Positions 50,615 through 59,897 of a DNA stretch of 64,000 nucleotides are shown here, piece after piece. This stretch comes from Streptomyces sp. NBC_01471. Its GTDB lineage: Bacteria > Actinomycetota > Actinomycetes > Streptomycetales > Streptomycetaceae. The stretch lies in NCBI RefSeq assembly GCF_041438865.1, contig NZ_CP109450.1, positions 930,001-994,000 of the forward strand. The letters run 5' to 3'. Made by a program: the position numbers and the translations under genes. A model generated the notes under the pieces. That model made no database searches. It was not told where the DNA came from and saw nothing but the letters and a program-made list of their open reading frames with translations. Position 1 is the stretch's first letter. Each line of letters opens with the position of its first letter.

Positions 50615-51648
50615 CGCGACGCCTCCGCTCGCTTGCGCACCCAGGCATTGAGCAGGGCGGCCAGGAGCAGCATCGCTCCCAGGAAGAACTTGAACCAGTC
50701 CGGGTTCCACTCCGCGTACACGATGCCCTTGCTGGTCATGCCGAAGATGAACGCGCCGACCGCGGAGCCGATCGCCGAACCGTAGCCGCCGGTGATCAGG
50801 CAGCCGCCGATGACGGCCGCGATGATGTACGTCAGCTCGTTGCCGACGCCCTCGCCGGACTGCACCACGTCGTAGCTGAAGAGCAGGTGCTGACCGGAGA
50901 TCCAGGCCGCGAAGGCCACCCCCATGTAGAGGCCGATCCGGGTCTTGACGACCGGGACGCCGACCGCGCGGGCCGCGTCGTCGTTGCCGCCGACCGCGAA
51001 GATCCAGTTTCCGGCGCGGGTGCGCAGCAGCACCCAGGTCGCCACGGCGATCAGCGCCGCCCACCACAGAAGGGTGACCTTGAGGTTGACGTCGCCGATG
51101 GTCAGCTGGGAGGCGAAGACCTTCTGCGCCGACGGGAAGCCCTCCATGTTGCCGATGGACTTCGTCGACACGGTGCCGCTGATCAGCTTGGTGAAGCCGA
51201 GGTTGAGCCCGGTCAGCATCAGGAAGGTGCCCAGCGTGATGATGAAGCTGGGGAGTCTGGTGCGGGTCAGCATGAAGCCGTTGAAGACGCCGATGGCGAG
51301 CGTGACCAGCAGTGAGACACCGACGCCGACCCAGACGTTCGCGGTCATCTGGTAGCTGAACATCGAGGAGATCAGCGCCGAGCTGGTCACCAGGACCCCG
51401 GCCGACAGGTCGAACTCGCCGCCGATCATCAGCAGCGCCACCGGTACGGCCATGATCCCCAGGGTCGACGCCGCGTACAGCACGGTGGAGAGGCTGGAGG
51501 GCCGCAGGAAGCTGTCCGCGGCGAACGAGAAGAAGACGAAGACGGCGACGGCGCCGACGACCGAGCCCAGCTCGGGGCGGCCGAGCAGGCGGCGCAGCAG
51601 CGAGGGCCGCAGCAGCCGTTCGTCGGGCACCTGGGTGGCGGTGCTCAT
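50611..51648 (-). CDS. sugar ABC transporter permease (RbsC/XylH-like)
   Basis: 345-residue membrane protein of the branched-chain/ribose permease class with about 8-10 helices. Conserved pieces include [20 protein letters not shown] (the GGxxDLS motif), [20 protein letters not shown] and [20 protein letters not shown]. It overlaps the binding-protein gene upstream and the ATPase gene downstream by 4 bp each, so the three are one coupled operon. Substrate not determinable; the Gfo/Idh neighbour would fit inositol or a related polyol or sugar. Confidence 0.92.
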   Translation of the reverse strand: MSTATQVPDERLLRPSLLRRLLGRPELGSVVGAVAVFVFFSFAADSFLRPSSLSTVLYAASTLGIMAVPVALLMIGGEFDLSAGVLVTSSALISSMFSYQMTANVWVGVGVSLLVTLAIGVFNGFMLTRTRLPSFIITLGTFLMLTGLNLGFTKLISGTVSTKSIGNMEGFPSAQKVFASQLTIGDVNLKVTLLWWAALIAVATWVLLRTRAGNWIFAVGGNDDAARAVGVPVVKTRIGLYMGVAFAAWISGQHLLFSYDVVQSGEGVGNELTYIIAAVIGGCLITGGYGSAIGSAVGAFIFGMTSKGIVYAEWNPDWFKFFLGAMLLLAALLNAWVRKRAEASR

Positions 51649-52649
51649 CGGGTCCCCCGCTGGGTGTAGGCGGCCAGCGCACCCGCGTCCTGCTTGGTGA
51701 TGACCTGGGGCCCGGTGAGGACCGGGCGGCCGCCGCCGAGGACGTTGCGGTTGTACTTGTAGAGCCAGAGCAGGTCGACCGCCTCGTACCCCTGGAGGTA
51801 CGGCTGCTGGTCCACGGCGAAGCCGAGGGTGCCCTTCCGCAGGGCGGAGGCGACCTTGGCGTTCAGGTCGAAGGTGTCGATCTCGGCCTTGCTGCCCGCG
51901 GTGTCCTTGGCCTGGACGGCGGCGTCGGCGAAGGGTGCGCCGAGGGTGACGACGGAGTCGATGGAGGGGTCGGCCTGGAGCTTGGCCTCGATGGAGGACT
52001 GGACGTCGGGCATGTTGGTGCCGTCGACGTACAGGTTCTCCATCGTGCCGTGGAAGTTCTTCTTGGCTCCGGCGCACCGCTGCTCGTGGCCCACGTTGCC
52101 CTGCTCGTGCAGGATGCAGAGGGCCTTCTTGCGGCCGCGCTTGTTGAGCTCGTCGCCGACGGCCTGGCCCGCGATCGTCTCGTCCTGGCCGATGTGGGTG
52201 AGCGCGCCGAACTTCTTGGACTCCTCGGAGCCGGAGTTCACGGTGATCACCGGGATGCCGGCCTTCTCGGCCTTCTGCACGACGGCCTTCATCGAGTCGG
52301 GCTTGGCGAGGGTGACGATCAGCCCGTCCACCTTCTGGTCGATCGCGGTCTGCACCAGCTGGGCCTGCTGCTGGCCCTCCTCGCTGTGCGAGTAGAGGAA
52401 GGTCACGTTGTCCTTGGCGGCGGCCTGCTGGGAGCCCTTCTGGACGATGTCCCAGAAGGTGTCGCCGTCGCCCGAGTGGGTGACCATCGCGAACTTCCAG
52501 CGGGGGGTGTTCACCGCCGCCTTGCCGACGGCCGCGGCCCGTGACGCCCGCTCCTCGGCCCGCTTGCCGCCGGTGCTGCTGCATCCCGCCAGGGACAGCC
52601 CCAGCGCTAGCGCCAGCGCCCCGCTGACCCAGGTTCGTACCCTTGCCAC
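51645..52649 (-). CDS. sugar-binding lipoprotein of an ABC transporter
   Basis: 334-residue periplasmic-binding-protein-like (type 1 fold) lipoprotein. The lipobox LAGC places the acylated Cys at residue 23. The mature domain shows [40 protein letters not shown], and [20 protein letters not shown], the ribose/galactose-binding pattern. The start is GTG 52649 after AGAAGGG; the frame is open upstream but those residues are not signal-like. First gene of the leftward transporter operon, with the operator-like site at 52900. Confidence 0.9.
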   Translation of the reverse strand: MARVRTWVSGALALALGLSLAGCSSTGGKRAEERASRAAAVGKAAVNTPRWKFAMVTHSGDGDTFWDIVQKGSQQAAAKDNVTFLYSHSEEGQQQAQLVQTAIDQKVDGLIVTLAKPDSMKAVVQKAEKAGIPVITVNSGSEESKKFGALTHIGQDETIAGQAVGDELNKRGRKKALCILHEQGNVGHEQRCAGAKKNFHGTMENLYVDGTNMPDVQSSIEAKLQADPSIDSVVTLGAPFADAAVQAKDTAGSKAEIDTFDLNAKVASALRKGTLGFAVDQQPYLQGYEAVDLLWLYKYNRNVLGGGRPVLTGPQVITKQDAGALAAYTQRGTR

Positions 52650-52899
52650 GACGTGATGCCCTTCTCGGTGTTCCTGTGCCTGCTGCGGTTGCTGCGGACG
52701 GTGGCGGCCGGTCCCGTGCGGACCGGCGGCCCAAGTATGGGTCACCGCTGGTCGCGGGCGAATCATCGGGTGCCGCCCACGGGTGCGGCGAGGTGCGCTG
52801 CTGCTGTACGGGTCGTACGCAAGGGGGTCCGCCCTCTCTCCCGGCCGCCGGATTGCGGCAGAGGAGTTCTAGCGGCGGGTGCCGGGCCCCGTCAATGGT

Positions 52900-52910
52900 T
52901 TGTCAGAACA
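52900..52910. promoter_or_regulatory. TTGTCAGAACA site upstream of the transporter operon
   Basis: TTGTCAGAACA here resembles the palindrome TTGTCAGGACAA at 53729-53740 between gntR and the dehydrogenase gene. It lies in the 290-bp gap before the binding-protein gene. The right half is imperfect. It probably binds the adjacent GntR regulator; nothing else was found in this gap. Confidence 0.5.
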
Positions 52911-52939
52911 TTCTTACGAACTGCGCCGACCGGGGAGCG

Positions 52940-53704
52940 TCACTGACGTACCAGCAGCTGGAACTCGAAGGAGTACCGCGAGGCGCGGTAGGTGTGCGTG
53001 CCGAATTCGACGGCCCGTCCGGTGGAGTCGTACGTGGTGCGCTCCATCGTCAGCAGCGGAGCCCCCTCGGGCTCCGCGAGCCGTATGCCTTCCCCGGCGG
53101 TCGCGGCCCGCGCGCCCACCGTCTGGCGGGCGCTGTGCAGGGTGATCCCCGCGGCGCGCAGCAGCCGGTACAGGCCGGTGGCCTCCAGCCGCGGTGTGTC
53201 CAGCTCGGGCAGCCCTTCGGGCAGGTAGTTGCGGAGGTACGCCATCGGCTCGCCGTACGCGAGCCGCAGCCGCTCGACGTACCGGACCTGGCTGCCCTCG
53301 GGCACCGCGAGCGCGGCGGCGGCCTCGGCCGTCGCGGGAACGGTCTCGTTGCGCAGGACCCGGGTGGTGGGCCGCTGTCCTGCGGCGAGCAGGTCGTCGT
53401 AGAGGCTGCTCAGTTCGAGGGGGCGCCTGACCTGGCTGTGCACCACCTGGGTGCCGACACCCCTGCGGCGCACCAGCAGCCCCTTGTCGACCAGCGACTG
53501 GATGGCCTGGCGGACGGTGGGGCGAGACAGGCCGAGCCGCCCCGCGAGGTCGATCTCGTTGCCCAGCAGGCTGCCCGGGACGAGCCTGCCCCGCTCGATG
53601 GCCGACTCCAGCTGCTGGGCGAGCTGGTAGTACAGCGGGACCGGGCTGCTGCGGTCCACGCCGAGCTCGATGCTGAGGGCGGGGTCGGCCGCGGGTTTGG
53701 ACAC
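52940..53704 (-). CDS. GntR-family regulator, HutC/UTRA type
   Basis: 254-residue regulator. The winged helix covers ~20-90, with LAGRLGLSRPTVRQAIQSLV as the recognition segment. The UTRA ligand domain covers ~110-250 (RLRLAYGEPMAYLRNYLPEG, LTMERTTYDSTGRAVEFGTH). It is flanked by the transporter operon it probably represses and by the divergent dehydrogenase gene; TTGTCAG sites lie on both sides. The inducer is presumably the transported sugar or its phosphate. GTG 53704. Confidence 0.92.
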   Translation of the reverse strand: MSKPAADPALSIELGVDRSSPVPLYYQLAQQLESAIERGRLVPGSLLGNEIDLAGRLGLSRPTVRQAIQSLVDKGLLVRRRGVGTQVVHSQVRRPLELSSLYDDLLAAGQRPTTRVLRNETVPATAEAAAALAVPEGSQVRYVERLRLAYGEPMAYLRNYLPEGLPELDTPRLEATGLYRLLRAAGITLHSARQTVGARAATAGEGIRLAEPEGAPLLTMERTTYDSTGRAVEFGTHTYRASRYSFEFQLLVRQ

Positions 53705-53728
53705 GCCGAGAGGGTAGCCCAGGTCCGG

Positions 53729-53740
53729 TTGTCAGGACAA
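53729..53740. promoter_or_regulatory. palindrome TTGTCAGGACAA between gntR and the dehydrogenase gene
   Basis: The arms TTGTC and GACAA are exact inverted copies around AG, 25 bp from the gntR start and 40 bp from the dehydrogenase start. This suits an autoregulatory operator controlling both directions. Confidence 0.6.
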
Positions 53741-53780
53741 AGGCTTGACAGTGGACGGAGCTGCGGCCACGTTGGGGTCC

Positions 53781-54785
53781 ATGCGTATCGGACTCATCGG
53801 GACGGGCCGTATCGGTTCCTTCCACGCGAGGGTGCTCAGCGGCCACCGGGACGTCGGCGCGCTGGTGGTGGCCGACACCGATGAGGCGCGCGCCACCGAG
53901 GTCGCCCGGCAGACCGGCGCGACCGCCGCCCCTTCGGTCGACGAGGTCTTCGCCCGGGGCGTGGACGCGGTCGTCATCGCTTCGGCGACCTCCTCGCACG
54001 CCGCTCTGATCGGCAGGGCCGCCCGCGCCGGGCTGCCGGTCTTCTGCGAGAAGCCGGTCGCCATCGATCTGCCCGGCACACTGGCGGCGCTGCGGGAGGT
54101 CGAGGCGGCGGGCACCGTGCTGCAGCTCGGCTTCATGCGCCGCTTCGACGCCGGGTACGCGGCGGCGCGCGAGCGGGTGCGGTCGGGTTCGCTGGGCCGG
54201 CTGCACACCGTCCGCGCACTCACCTCCGACCCCGCGCCGCCGCCCGCCGCGTATCTGCCGCTCTCCGGCGGGCTGTTCCGCGACTGCCTGGTGCACGACT
54301 TCGACATGGTGCGCTGGGTGACCGGGCGCGAGGTGGCCGAGGTGTACGCGACCGGGTCGGACGCGGGGCCCGCGATGTTCCGCGAGGCCGGTGACGTGGA
54401 CACGGCGGCCGCGCTGCTCACGCTGGACGACGGGACGCTGGTCACCGCGACCGCCACCCGGTGCAACGGCGCGGGCTACGACGTCCGGATGGAGCTGGCC
54501 GGGGAGTCGGACCAGATCGCGGTGGGGCTCGGCGACCGGACACCCCTCACCTCGGCCGAACCGCAGGGCCCGCCCCCCGCTGACCGGCCGTGGCCCGGCT
54601 TCCTGGAACGGTTCGCGCCGGCCTACGAGGCCGAGCTCGACGCCTTCCTGCGGGTGGCGCGGGGTGAGCTGGCCAATCCGTGCGACGGCCGGGAGGCGCT
54701 GGCCGCGCTGCGCATCGCGGAGGCGTGCGAGCTGTCCCGGCGTGAGCGCCGCCCGGTCCGCACGGACGAGCCGCCCACCGGCTGA
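53781..54785 (+). CDS. Gfo/Idh/MocA-family NAD(P)-dependent dehydrogenase
   Basis: 334-residue oxidoreductase. The N-terminal Rossmann fold has MRIGLIGTGRIGSFHARVLS, and the catalytic CEKPVAID motif carries the conserved Lys near residue 97. The C-terminal substrate domain includes GGLFRDCLVHDFDMVRWVTG with the active-site His-Asp pair, a pattern seen in myo-inositol 2-dehydrogenases. It likely oxidises the polyol or sugar taken up by the neighbouring transporter. ATG 53781 gives the family N-terminus; the frame opens 36 bp earlier. Confidence 0.9.
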   Translation: MRIGLIGTGRIGSFHARVLSGHRDVGALVVADTDEARATEVARQTGATAAPSVDEVFARGVDAVVIASATSSHAALIGRAARAGLPVFCEKPVAIDLPGTLAALREVEAAGTVLQLGFMRRFDAGYAAARERVRSGSLGRLHTVRALTSDPAPPPAAYLPLSGGLFRDCLVHDFDMVRWVTGREVAEVYATGSDAGPAMFREAGDVDTAAALLTLDDGTLVTATATRCNGAGYDVRMELAGESDQIAVGLGDRTPLTSAEPQGPPPADRPWPGFLERFAPAYEAELDAFLRVARGELANPCDGREALAALRIAEACELSRRERRPVRTDEPPTG

Positions 54786-54852
54786 CCGGGCGGGGCCGAC
54801 TGCCCGACGCACGCGCGATCATGACTGACGCGTCATCAGGGGTGCTGTCCGG

Positions 54853-55278
54853 TCAGGCCGGTGGTGCGGCGGCGGAGAGCACGGTCCCCTGTGCCACGGC
54901 GCACAGCGCCTCCTCACCGTCGTCCCGCACCATGACCAGGTCGCAGCGGACCGTGGCCTGGCGGCGCCCGGTGTGCACCACCTCGGCGCGGGCGACGAGG
55001 GTGCGGCCCGCGCCGGGACGTACGTACTGGATGGAGAAGCCGCCGGTCAGCACGGCAGCACCCAGGGTGGTCCCGGCCGCGAAGGTGAGGGCGTTGTCCG
55101 CCGCGTACGCCAGCACTCCCCCGTGCAGAAAGCCGTTCTGCTGGAGCAGTTCGTCGCGGACGTCCAGCTCCAGGACGGCCGCGCCGCCGCCGAACCCGGT
55201 GATGCGCGCCCCCAGCAGACGGCTGAACGGCTGCGCGTCGAGTGTGCGGCGCGCCAGGTCCAGGTCGAGTTCGCTCAT
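54853..55278 (-). CDS. PaaI-type hotdog thioesterase
   Basis: 141-residue hotdog-fold protein. The motif QQNGFLHGGVLAYAADNALT is the PaaI/4HBT active-site helix (HGG-x3-A-x2-D), followed by QYVRPGAGRTLVARAEVVHT. It should hydrolyse acyl- or aryl-CoA thioesters. It lies 43 bp downstream of the P450 gene on the same strand, so they are probably co-transcribed, but a shared pathway cannot be inferred further. Confidence 0.88.
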   Translation of the reverse strand: MSELDLDLARRTLDAQPFSRLLGARITGFGGGAAVLELDVRDELLQQNGFLHGGVLAYAADNALTFAAGTTLGAAVLTGGFSIQYVRPGAGRTLVARAEVVHTGRRQATVRCDLVMVRDDGEEALCAVAQGTVLSAAAPPA

Positions 55279-55321
55279 CGCGCCTCTCCTCCTCGTCCGG
55301 TACCGGATGCCGGGACCGGTC

Positions 55322-56503
55322 TCACCAGCGCACCGGCAGCTTCCGCACCCCGTGCATCAGAAGTCCCGGAATCCATGTGTACGCGCCGCCGTCCATGTCG
55401 AGTGCCAGCCCGGGGCAGCGCTCCAGCAGCGTACGGACGGCGATCCGGCCCTCCATCCTGGCGAGCGGCGCGCCGAGGCAGAAGTGGATGCCGTGCCCGA
55501 AGGCGAGGTGCCCCTGCGGAGCGCGCCGGATGTCGAACCGGCCGGCGTCCGGGAAGCGGGCCGGGTCGCGGTCGGCCGAGCCGAGCGAGACCAGGACGGG
55601 CTCACCCGCCGCGATGTCGGCGGAGCCGATCCGCAGGGGCTCCGCCGCATGCCGGTAGGTGGCGGTCTCCACCGGGCCGTCGTAACGCAGCATCTCCTCG
55701 ACCGCACCGTCCAGCAGACTCATGTCGGCGCGCAGCGCGGCCAGTTGCTCCGGGTGCGCGAGCAGCGCGCGTATGCCGTTGGAGATCAGGTTGACGGTGG
55801 TCTCATGGCCCGCGACGAGCAGCAGGAAGGCCATGCCGACGAGTTCCTGGGCAGACAGCTGGTCACCGTCCTCGTCGCGGGCCCGGATCAGCGCACTCAG
55901 CAGGTCGTCGCCCGGCTGCTCCCGCTTGGCCTCGATGAGCGAGACCAGGTAGGCGCTCATCGACCGGGCCGCGGCGCTCTCCTGGTCGCCGCCGGTCGGC
56001 CCGATCAGCTCGTTGGACCAGACCCGGAAGCTCGCCCGGTCCAGGTCGGGCACCCCGAAGAGTTCGCAGATGACGGTCATGGGCAGCGGGAACGCGAGCG
56101 AGTCCACCAGGTCGGCCGTGCGCTCCGGGGCCGCCAGCATCCTGTCGAGGCAGGCGTCGGTGATCTCCTGCACGCGGGGGCGCAGCGCCTGCACCCGGCG
56201 CGCGGTGAACTCCCGTGCCACCAGCTTGCGCAGCCGGGTGTGGTGCGGCGGGTCGGTGTCCAGCATGTTGGAGTAGATGCCGCCCGACACGTCCTCCCAG
56301 CCGGGCGTCTTCCGGGGGTCCTTGGTCAGCCTGGGATCGTTGAGCGCCGCCCGCGCCTCCTCGTGGCCGACGACCAGCCAGACGCCGTCCGCATCCTGGG
56401 TGCGGACGCGGTGCACCGGTCCGGCGGCGCGCATCTTCTCGTAGTACGGATACGGATCGGCGTTGAAGGCCTCGGTGTCCGGCCGCAGATCGATCAGCGT
56501 CAT
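55322..56503 (-). CDS. cytochrome P450
   Basis: 393-residue soluble bacterial P450. The I-helix oxygen-activation motif is A231-G-H-E-T-T236, the K-helix E-x-x-R is E270-R273, and the heme loop FGHGIHFCLGAPLAR places the axial thiolate at Cys342. The overall sequence is like the CYP107/CYP105-type macrolide or xenobiotic hydroxylases common in Streptomyces. No ferredoxin gene is adjacent. The start at ATG 56503 (MTLIDLRPDTEAF) fits the family; the frame opens further upstream into the regulator gene's 3' end. Confidence 0.94.
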   Translation of the reverse strand: MTLIDLRPDTEAFNADPYPYYEKMRAAGPVHRVRTQDADGVWLVVGHEEARAALNDPRLTKDPRKTPGWEDVSGGIYSNMLDTDPPHHTRLRKLVAREFTARRVQALRPRVQEITDACLDRMLAAPERTADLVDSLAFPLPMTVICELFGVPDLDRASFRVWSNELIGPTGGDQESAAARSMSAYLVSLIEAKREQPGDDLLSALIRARDEDGDQLSAQELVGMAFLLLVAGHETTVNLISNGIRALLAHPEQLAALRADMSLLDGAVEEMLRYDGPVETATYRHAAEPLRIGSADIAAGEPVLVSLGSADRDPARFPDAGRFDIRRAPQGHLAFGHGIHFCLGAPLARMEGRIAVRTLLERCPGLALDMDGGAYTWIPGLLMHGVRKLPVRW

Positions 56504-56507
56504 CACC

Positions 56508-57182
56508 TCAGCGTACGTCGCCGTCCCCGTCGAGGAAGCCCGCGTCATGGACCAGCAGCGCGATTTGGACACGGTTGTTGAGGCCGAGCCGCGCCAGCAC
56601 CCGCGACACCTGGGTCTTGACCGTGGGCACGCTCAGATACAGGGCCGCCGCGATCGTCGCGTTGGACTCACCGCGCCCGACGGCGAGCGCCACCTCCCGC
56701 TCACGGTCGGAGAGTTGGCCCAGCCGGCGGCGGGCCCGCACCGCGCGGTCGTCGGCCGCGCCGCCCGCCACATGGGTCATCAGCTGCCGGGTGACCGCGG
56801 GCGAGAGCACCGGATCACCGGCCGCCACCCGGCGGACCGCGGCGACGATGTCGGCGGGCGGGGTGTCCTTCAGTACGAACCCGGCTGCCCCGGCACGCAG
56901 CGCCCGCAGCACCTGCTCGTCGGCGTGGAAGGTGGTGAGCAGTACGACCTCGGGCGCACCGGCACCGCTCCGCAGCCGTTCGGTGGCCGTCAGCCCGTCC
57001 ACGCCCGGCATCCGGATGTCCATCAGGACCACATCGGGGTGGACGGCGGCCACCAGCTCGGGCACCTCCGAGCCGTCCGCCGCCTCGCCGACGATCTCGA
57101 TGTCCTCGGCGCCGCCGAGCATCAGGGCGAGCCCGGCACGAACGAGGGGGTCGTCGTCGACGACGAGGAGCCTGATGGTCAC
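56508..57182 (-). CDS. NarL/FixJ-family response regulator
   Basis: 224-residue regulator: receiver domain with DDDPLV acidic pocket and phosphoacceptor Asp in VVLMDIRMPG, Thr in LLTTFHAD, Lys in VLKDTPP, then a LuxR-type HTH (LSDREREVALAVGRGESNAT, VPTVKTQVSRVLARLGL). The GTG start overlaps the kinase stop by 4 bp. It forms a pair with the DesK-like kinase upstream. Targets unknown; the P450 gene begins 4 bp beyond its stop and may be in the same transcript. Confidence 0.93.
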   Translation of the reverse strand: MTIRLLVVDDDPLVRAGLALMLGGAEDIEIVGEAADGSEVPELVAAVHPDVVLMDIRMPGVDGLTATERLRSGAGAPEVVLLTTFHADEQVLRALRAGAAGFVLKDTPPADIVAAVRRVAAGDPVLSPAVTRQLMTHVAGGAADDRAVRARRRLGQLSDREREVALAVGRGESNATIAAALYLSVPTVKTQVSRVLARLGLNNRVQIALLVHDAGFLDGDGDVR

Positions 57183-58393
57183 GCAGGCCAGGGTAGCCAG
57201 GCGGCGAGCCGGAAACCGCCGCCGCTCGTCGCGCCGTGGTCCAGACGGCCGCCCGCGAGGGTGGCGCGCTCGGTGAGGCCGATCAGCCCCTGGCCCGATC
57301 CCGGCACCTTCGGCACGTCCCCGGGCGGCGGCGGATTCCGTACCTCGACGGTCAGCCCGGCCCCGGGGCTGCCCGCGACCGTGACGGTGACCTCGGCCCC
57401 GGGGGCGTGCTTCCGGGCGTTGGTGAGCCCTTCCTGGGCGATCCGGTAGGCGGTGCGGCCGGTGGAGGCGGGGACGGTGGCCGGGTCCGCGACCTTGTTG
57501 TGCAGGGTGACCGACATCCCGGCCTGCCGGGACTCGGCGGCCAGGGCTTCGAGCGTGACCAGGGTGGGCTGCGGCCGGTTCTCCTCGCCCTCACCGGGGG
57601 TCCGGAGCACCCCGATGATCTCGCGCAGGTCCTGGAGGGCCTCGTGGGCGCTGTCCCGGATGACCCCGGCGGCGCGGGCGACCTCGGGCGCGGGTGCGTC
57701 GGGCCGGAATTCCAGGGCCCCGGCGTGCACGCTGAGCAGGGTCAGCCGGTGCGCCAGTACGTCGTGCATCTCCCGGGCGATGGCCTCGCGGGCCAGTCGC
57801 TGAGCCTGTTCGGCGCGGAGGTCGGCCTCCGCCTCGGCACGGTGGGCGCGTTCCCGCAGCACCACGACGAGCTGGCGCCGGGAGCGCACGAACATGCCCC
57901 AGATCATCACGAGCAGGACCAGCACCGTGCCGTAGAGCGTCGAGGCGATCCAGGACATGGTCGGGTCGGGTCGCAGCGCGGCCTGCACTCCCCCGGCCGC
58001 GACCGCCGCCGCCCCCAGGACGAGGACCGGCCGGAACGGTCGGTGCACGGCCAGGCTGAACAGCGCCACCAGCACGGCACCGGCGGTGAGCGGCGCGAAG
58101 GCGCTCACCACCACGAGCACCGCGGCGAGCCCCGCGGGCCAGCGCCTGCGCACCCACAGCGCACAGCAGGAGACAGCGCCCGTCACCTGGTCGGCGAGGC
58201 TCTCCATGTCGGAGTAGCCCGCCTGGTTCTTGATGGCGTCCAGGGCCAGCAGGCCGATGCCCAGCGCGGCCAGGAAGGCCGTGACGTCCACGATCCAGTC
58301 GCGCAGGGTCCGGCGCGGCCGCACCCGGTCCGCGGCAGGCTCAGCCTCTGCGAGGGCCGAGGGCAGCAGCCAGGGGTACTCCGAACGCGTCAT
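57179..58393 (-). CDS. DesK-like sensor histidine kinase
   Basis: 404-residue membrane kinase. About five or six helices fill residues 30-170. The HisKA_3 phospho-His box is AIAREMHDVLAHRLTLLSVH, and the ATPase part has AQEGLTNARKHAPGAEVTV and GSGQGLIGLTERATLAGG. There is little extracytoplasmic sequence, so it probably senses within the membrane. It is coupled to the NarL-type regulator by a GTGA overlap. ATG 58393. Confidence 0.93.
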   Translation of the reverse strand: MTRSEYPWLLPSALAEAEPAADRVRPRRTLRDWIVDVTAFLAALGIGLLALDAIKNQAGYSDMESLADQVTGAVSCCALWVRRRWPAGLAAVLVVVSAFAPLTAGAVLVALFSLAVHRPFRPVLVLGAAAVAAGGVQAALRPDPTMSWIASTLYGTVLVLLVMIWGMFVRSRRQLVVVLRERAHRAEAEADLRAEQAQRLAREAIAREMHDVLAHRLTLLSVHAGALEFRPDAPAPEVARAAGVIRDSAHEALQDLREIIGVLRTPGEGEENRPQPTLVTLEALAAESRQAGMSVTLHNKVADPATVPASTGRTAYRIAQEGLTNARKHAPGAEVTVTVAGSPGAGLTVEVRNPPPPGDVPKVPGSGQGLIGLTERATLAGGRLDHGATSGGGFRLAAWLPWPA

Positions 58394-58590
58394 ATCGGCA
58401 AAGTTACGCAGGGGCCGGGCCCGGTGCGGTGTCCAGGAGGCCGGTCGAGACCAAAGTCGCGGAGTCGGAAACTTTGGGAGCCACCGCAGCGGGCCCGCCG
58501 GCCGCCGTCAGGAATCCGCCCGGCTGCCGCCCGGTCCGCCCCAGCCGGGACTCCCCCGCTGCCCGGCCCGTCCGCTGCCCGGCGCCCGGT

Positions 58591-59415
58591 CTATCCCGCG
58601 TTCGTGGAGAAGAGTCCGCCCGTGGGGCCCTGCTTGTCGCCGCCCTGGGCCTTCTTCAGGGCATTCGCCAGACCTTCGATGGTGAGCGACTGGAGGATGA
58701 CACGACCGTTGCCCTCCAGCGTGGCCAGGGAAAGGCCCTCGCCGCCGAAGACCGCGTTCATCATGCCCTGGCGGTTGAGACCGCCGATCCGCTGGACGCC
58801 GTACTCGATGCCCTCCTCGAAGGCGACGATGCAGCCGGTGTCGACCTCGATACGGCCGCCGAAGTCGGCCGGGTTGAGGTCGATGAAGTTGCCCGCGCCA
58901 CAGATGATCACGGTGCCACGGCCGGTGAACTTCTCCAGGATGAAGCCCTCACCGCCGCTGCGGCCCGTGCGGCCGCCCTGCCAGGCGATTCCGAAGTCGA
59001 CCGTGGACTCCGCCGCCACGAACGCGTCCTTCTCGGCGAACCACGCCCGGTTGCCGTTCAGCTCCAGGGCGCGCATCTCGCCCGGGAGCACGCCGGCGAA
59101 ACCGACCGTGCCCTCGCCGCCGGTGGCCGCGAAGTACTGGAAGGCGAGCGATTCGCCCGCCAGGGCGCGCTGGCCGACCTGCATCGCGGTGCCCATCGCC
59201 TGCCTCAGGATCCCGCCCATGCCGCCGGGCTGCCCCTGCTGACCGCCCTGCCCCTGCTGGCCGCCACCACCGGGTCCGGAGAGACGCGTCTCCATGCTGA
59301 CGTTCGAGGTCTTGAAGAGGAACTTCCCGGCCTCGCAGTAGACGGTCTGGCCGGGCTGAAGGCTGACGACGGCCATCTGCATGGCGTTGCCGACGATCTC
59401 TTGCTGGAGGGTCAC
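58591..59415 (-). CDS. AIM24 family protein
   Basis: 274-residue AIM24/TerD-like beta-sandwich protein, starting VTLQQEIVGNAMQMAVVSLQ and ending in the family-typical GLANALKKAQGG tail. A low-complexity Gly/Gln insert (SGPGGGGQQGQGGQQGQPGG) lies near residue 50, and G-N-F-I-D-L and E-E-G-I-E-Y motifs follow. The biochemical role of bacterial AIM24 proteins is not known. The start is GTG 59415 after AAGGAG. Stand-alone gene. Confidence 0.88.
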   Translation of the reverse strand: MTLQQEIVGNAMQMAVVSLQPGQTVYCEAGKFLFKTSNVSMETRLSGPGGGGQQGQGGQQGQPGGMGGILRQAMGTAMQVGQRALAGESLAFQYFAATGGEGTVGFAGVLPGEMRALELNGNRAWFAEKDAFVAAESTVDFGIAWQGGRTGRSGGEGFILEKFTGRGTVIICGAGNFIDLNPADFGGRIEVDTGCIVAFEEGIEYGVQRIGGLNRQGMMNAVFGGEGLSLATLEGNGRVILQSLTIEGLANALKKAQGGDKQGPTGGLFSTNAG

Positions 59416-59837
59416 GGCCGGTTCTCCTTGGGGCGATGGCGGGGCCGGTACGTCCGTCCGTACCGGCAGGTGAACGGCCGGCACCGGCCGTTCGGTTCCG
59501 GTCCGGGCCGTGGCGGCCACGGGCCCGACCCGGCCCCGGACTCGCAGTCCGTTTCCCGCCGGTACGGACGGCCGTCCGCCGCTCTGCTGGGACGTGCGAA
59601 CACTACCGACGAAACGATGGGGCGGGGACGCGGCATGTCTTCTCTGCGCCGGACCCCAGCGCGCGGCGACAGCGCTGGGAGGCTTCGGGACGGCGGACGA
59701 GGTGGCCTCACTGAGGGCGTATCCGGCGGGCGCGGCTGCCGGGTACGTAACGGGCCGGGCTGCTGGTGGACGGCCGGCACGCGGTGTGACGGTCGCGGGG
59801 ATCCCTGCCCGGGGCCCCCTCCCATGAGCCGGGCCAC
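59416..59837. other. intergenic between AIM24 and allantoinase genes
   Basis: About 420 bp upstream of the AIM24 gene and downstream of allB. No gene supported on either strand; a rich mixture of short open frames only. It should contain the AIM24 promoter. The allB terminator follows at 59838. Confidence 0.5.
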
Positions 59838-59885
59838 GCCACGGAGCCCGGACGCCCGGACGAACGGGCGTCCGGGCTCCGTGGC
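59838..59885 (-). terminator. 21-bp perfect-stem hairpin after allB
   Basis: Bases 59838-59858 and 59865-59885 are exact inverted copies (21 bp) around a 6-base loop, GACGAA. It starts 13 bp past the allB stop. It is the strongest hairpin in the window. Confidence 0.85.
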
Positions 59886-59897
59886 CGGGCAGCGGGC

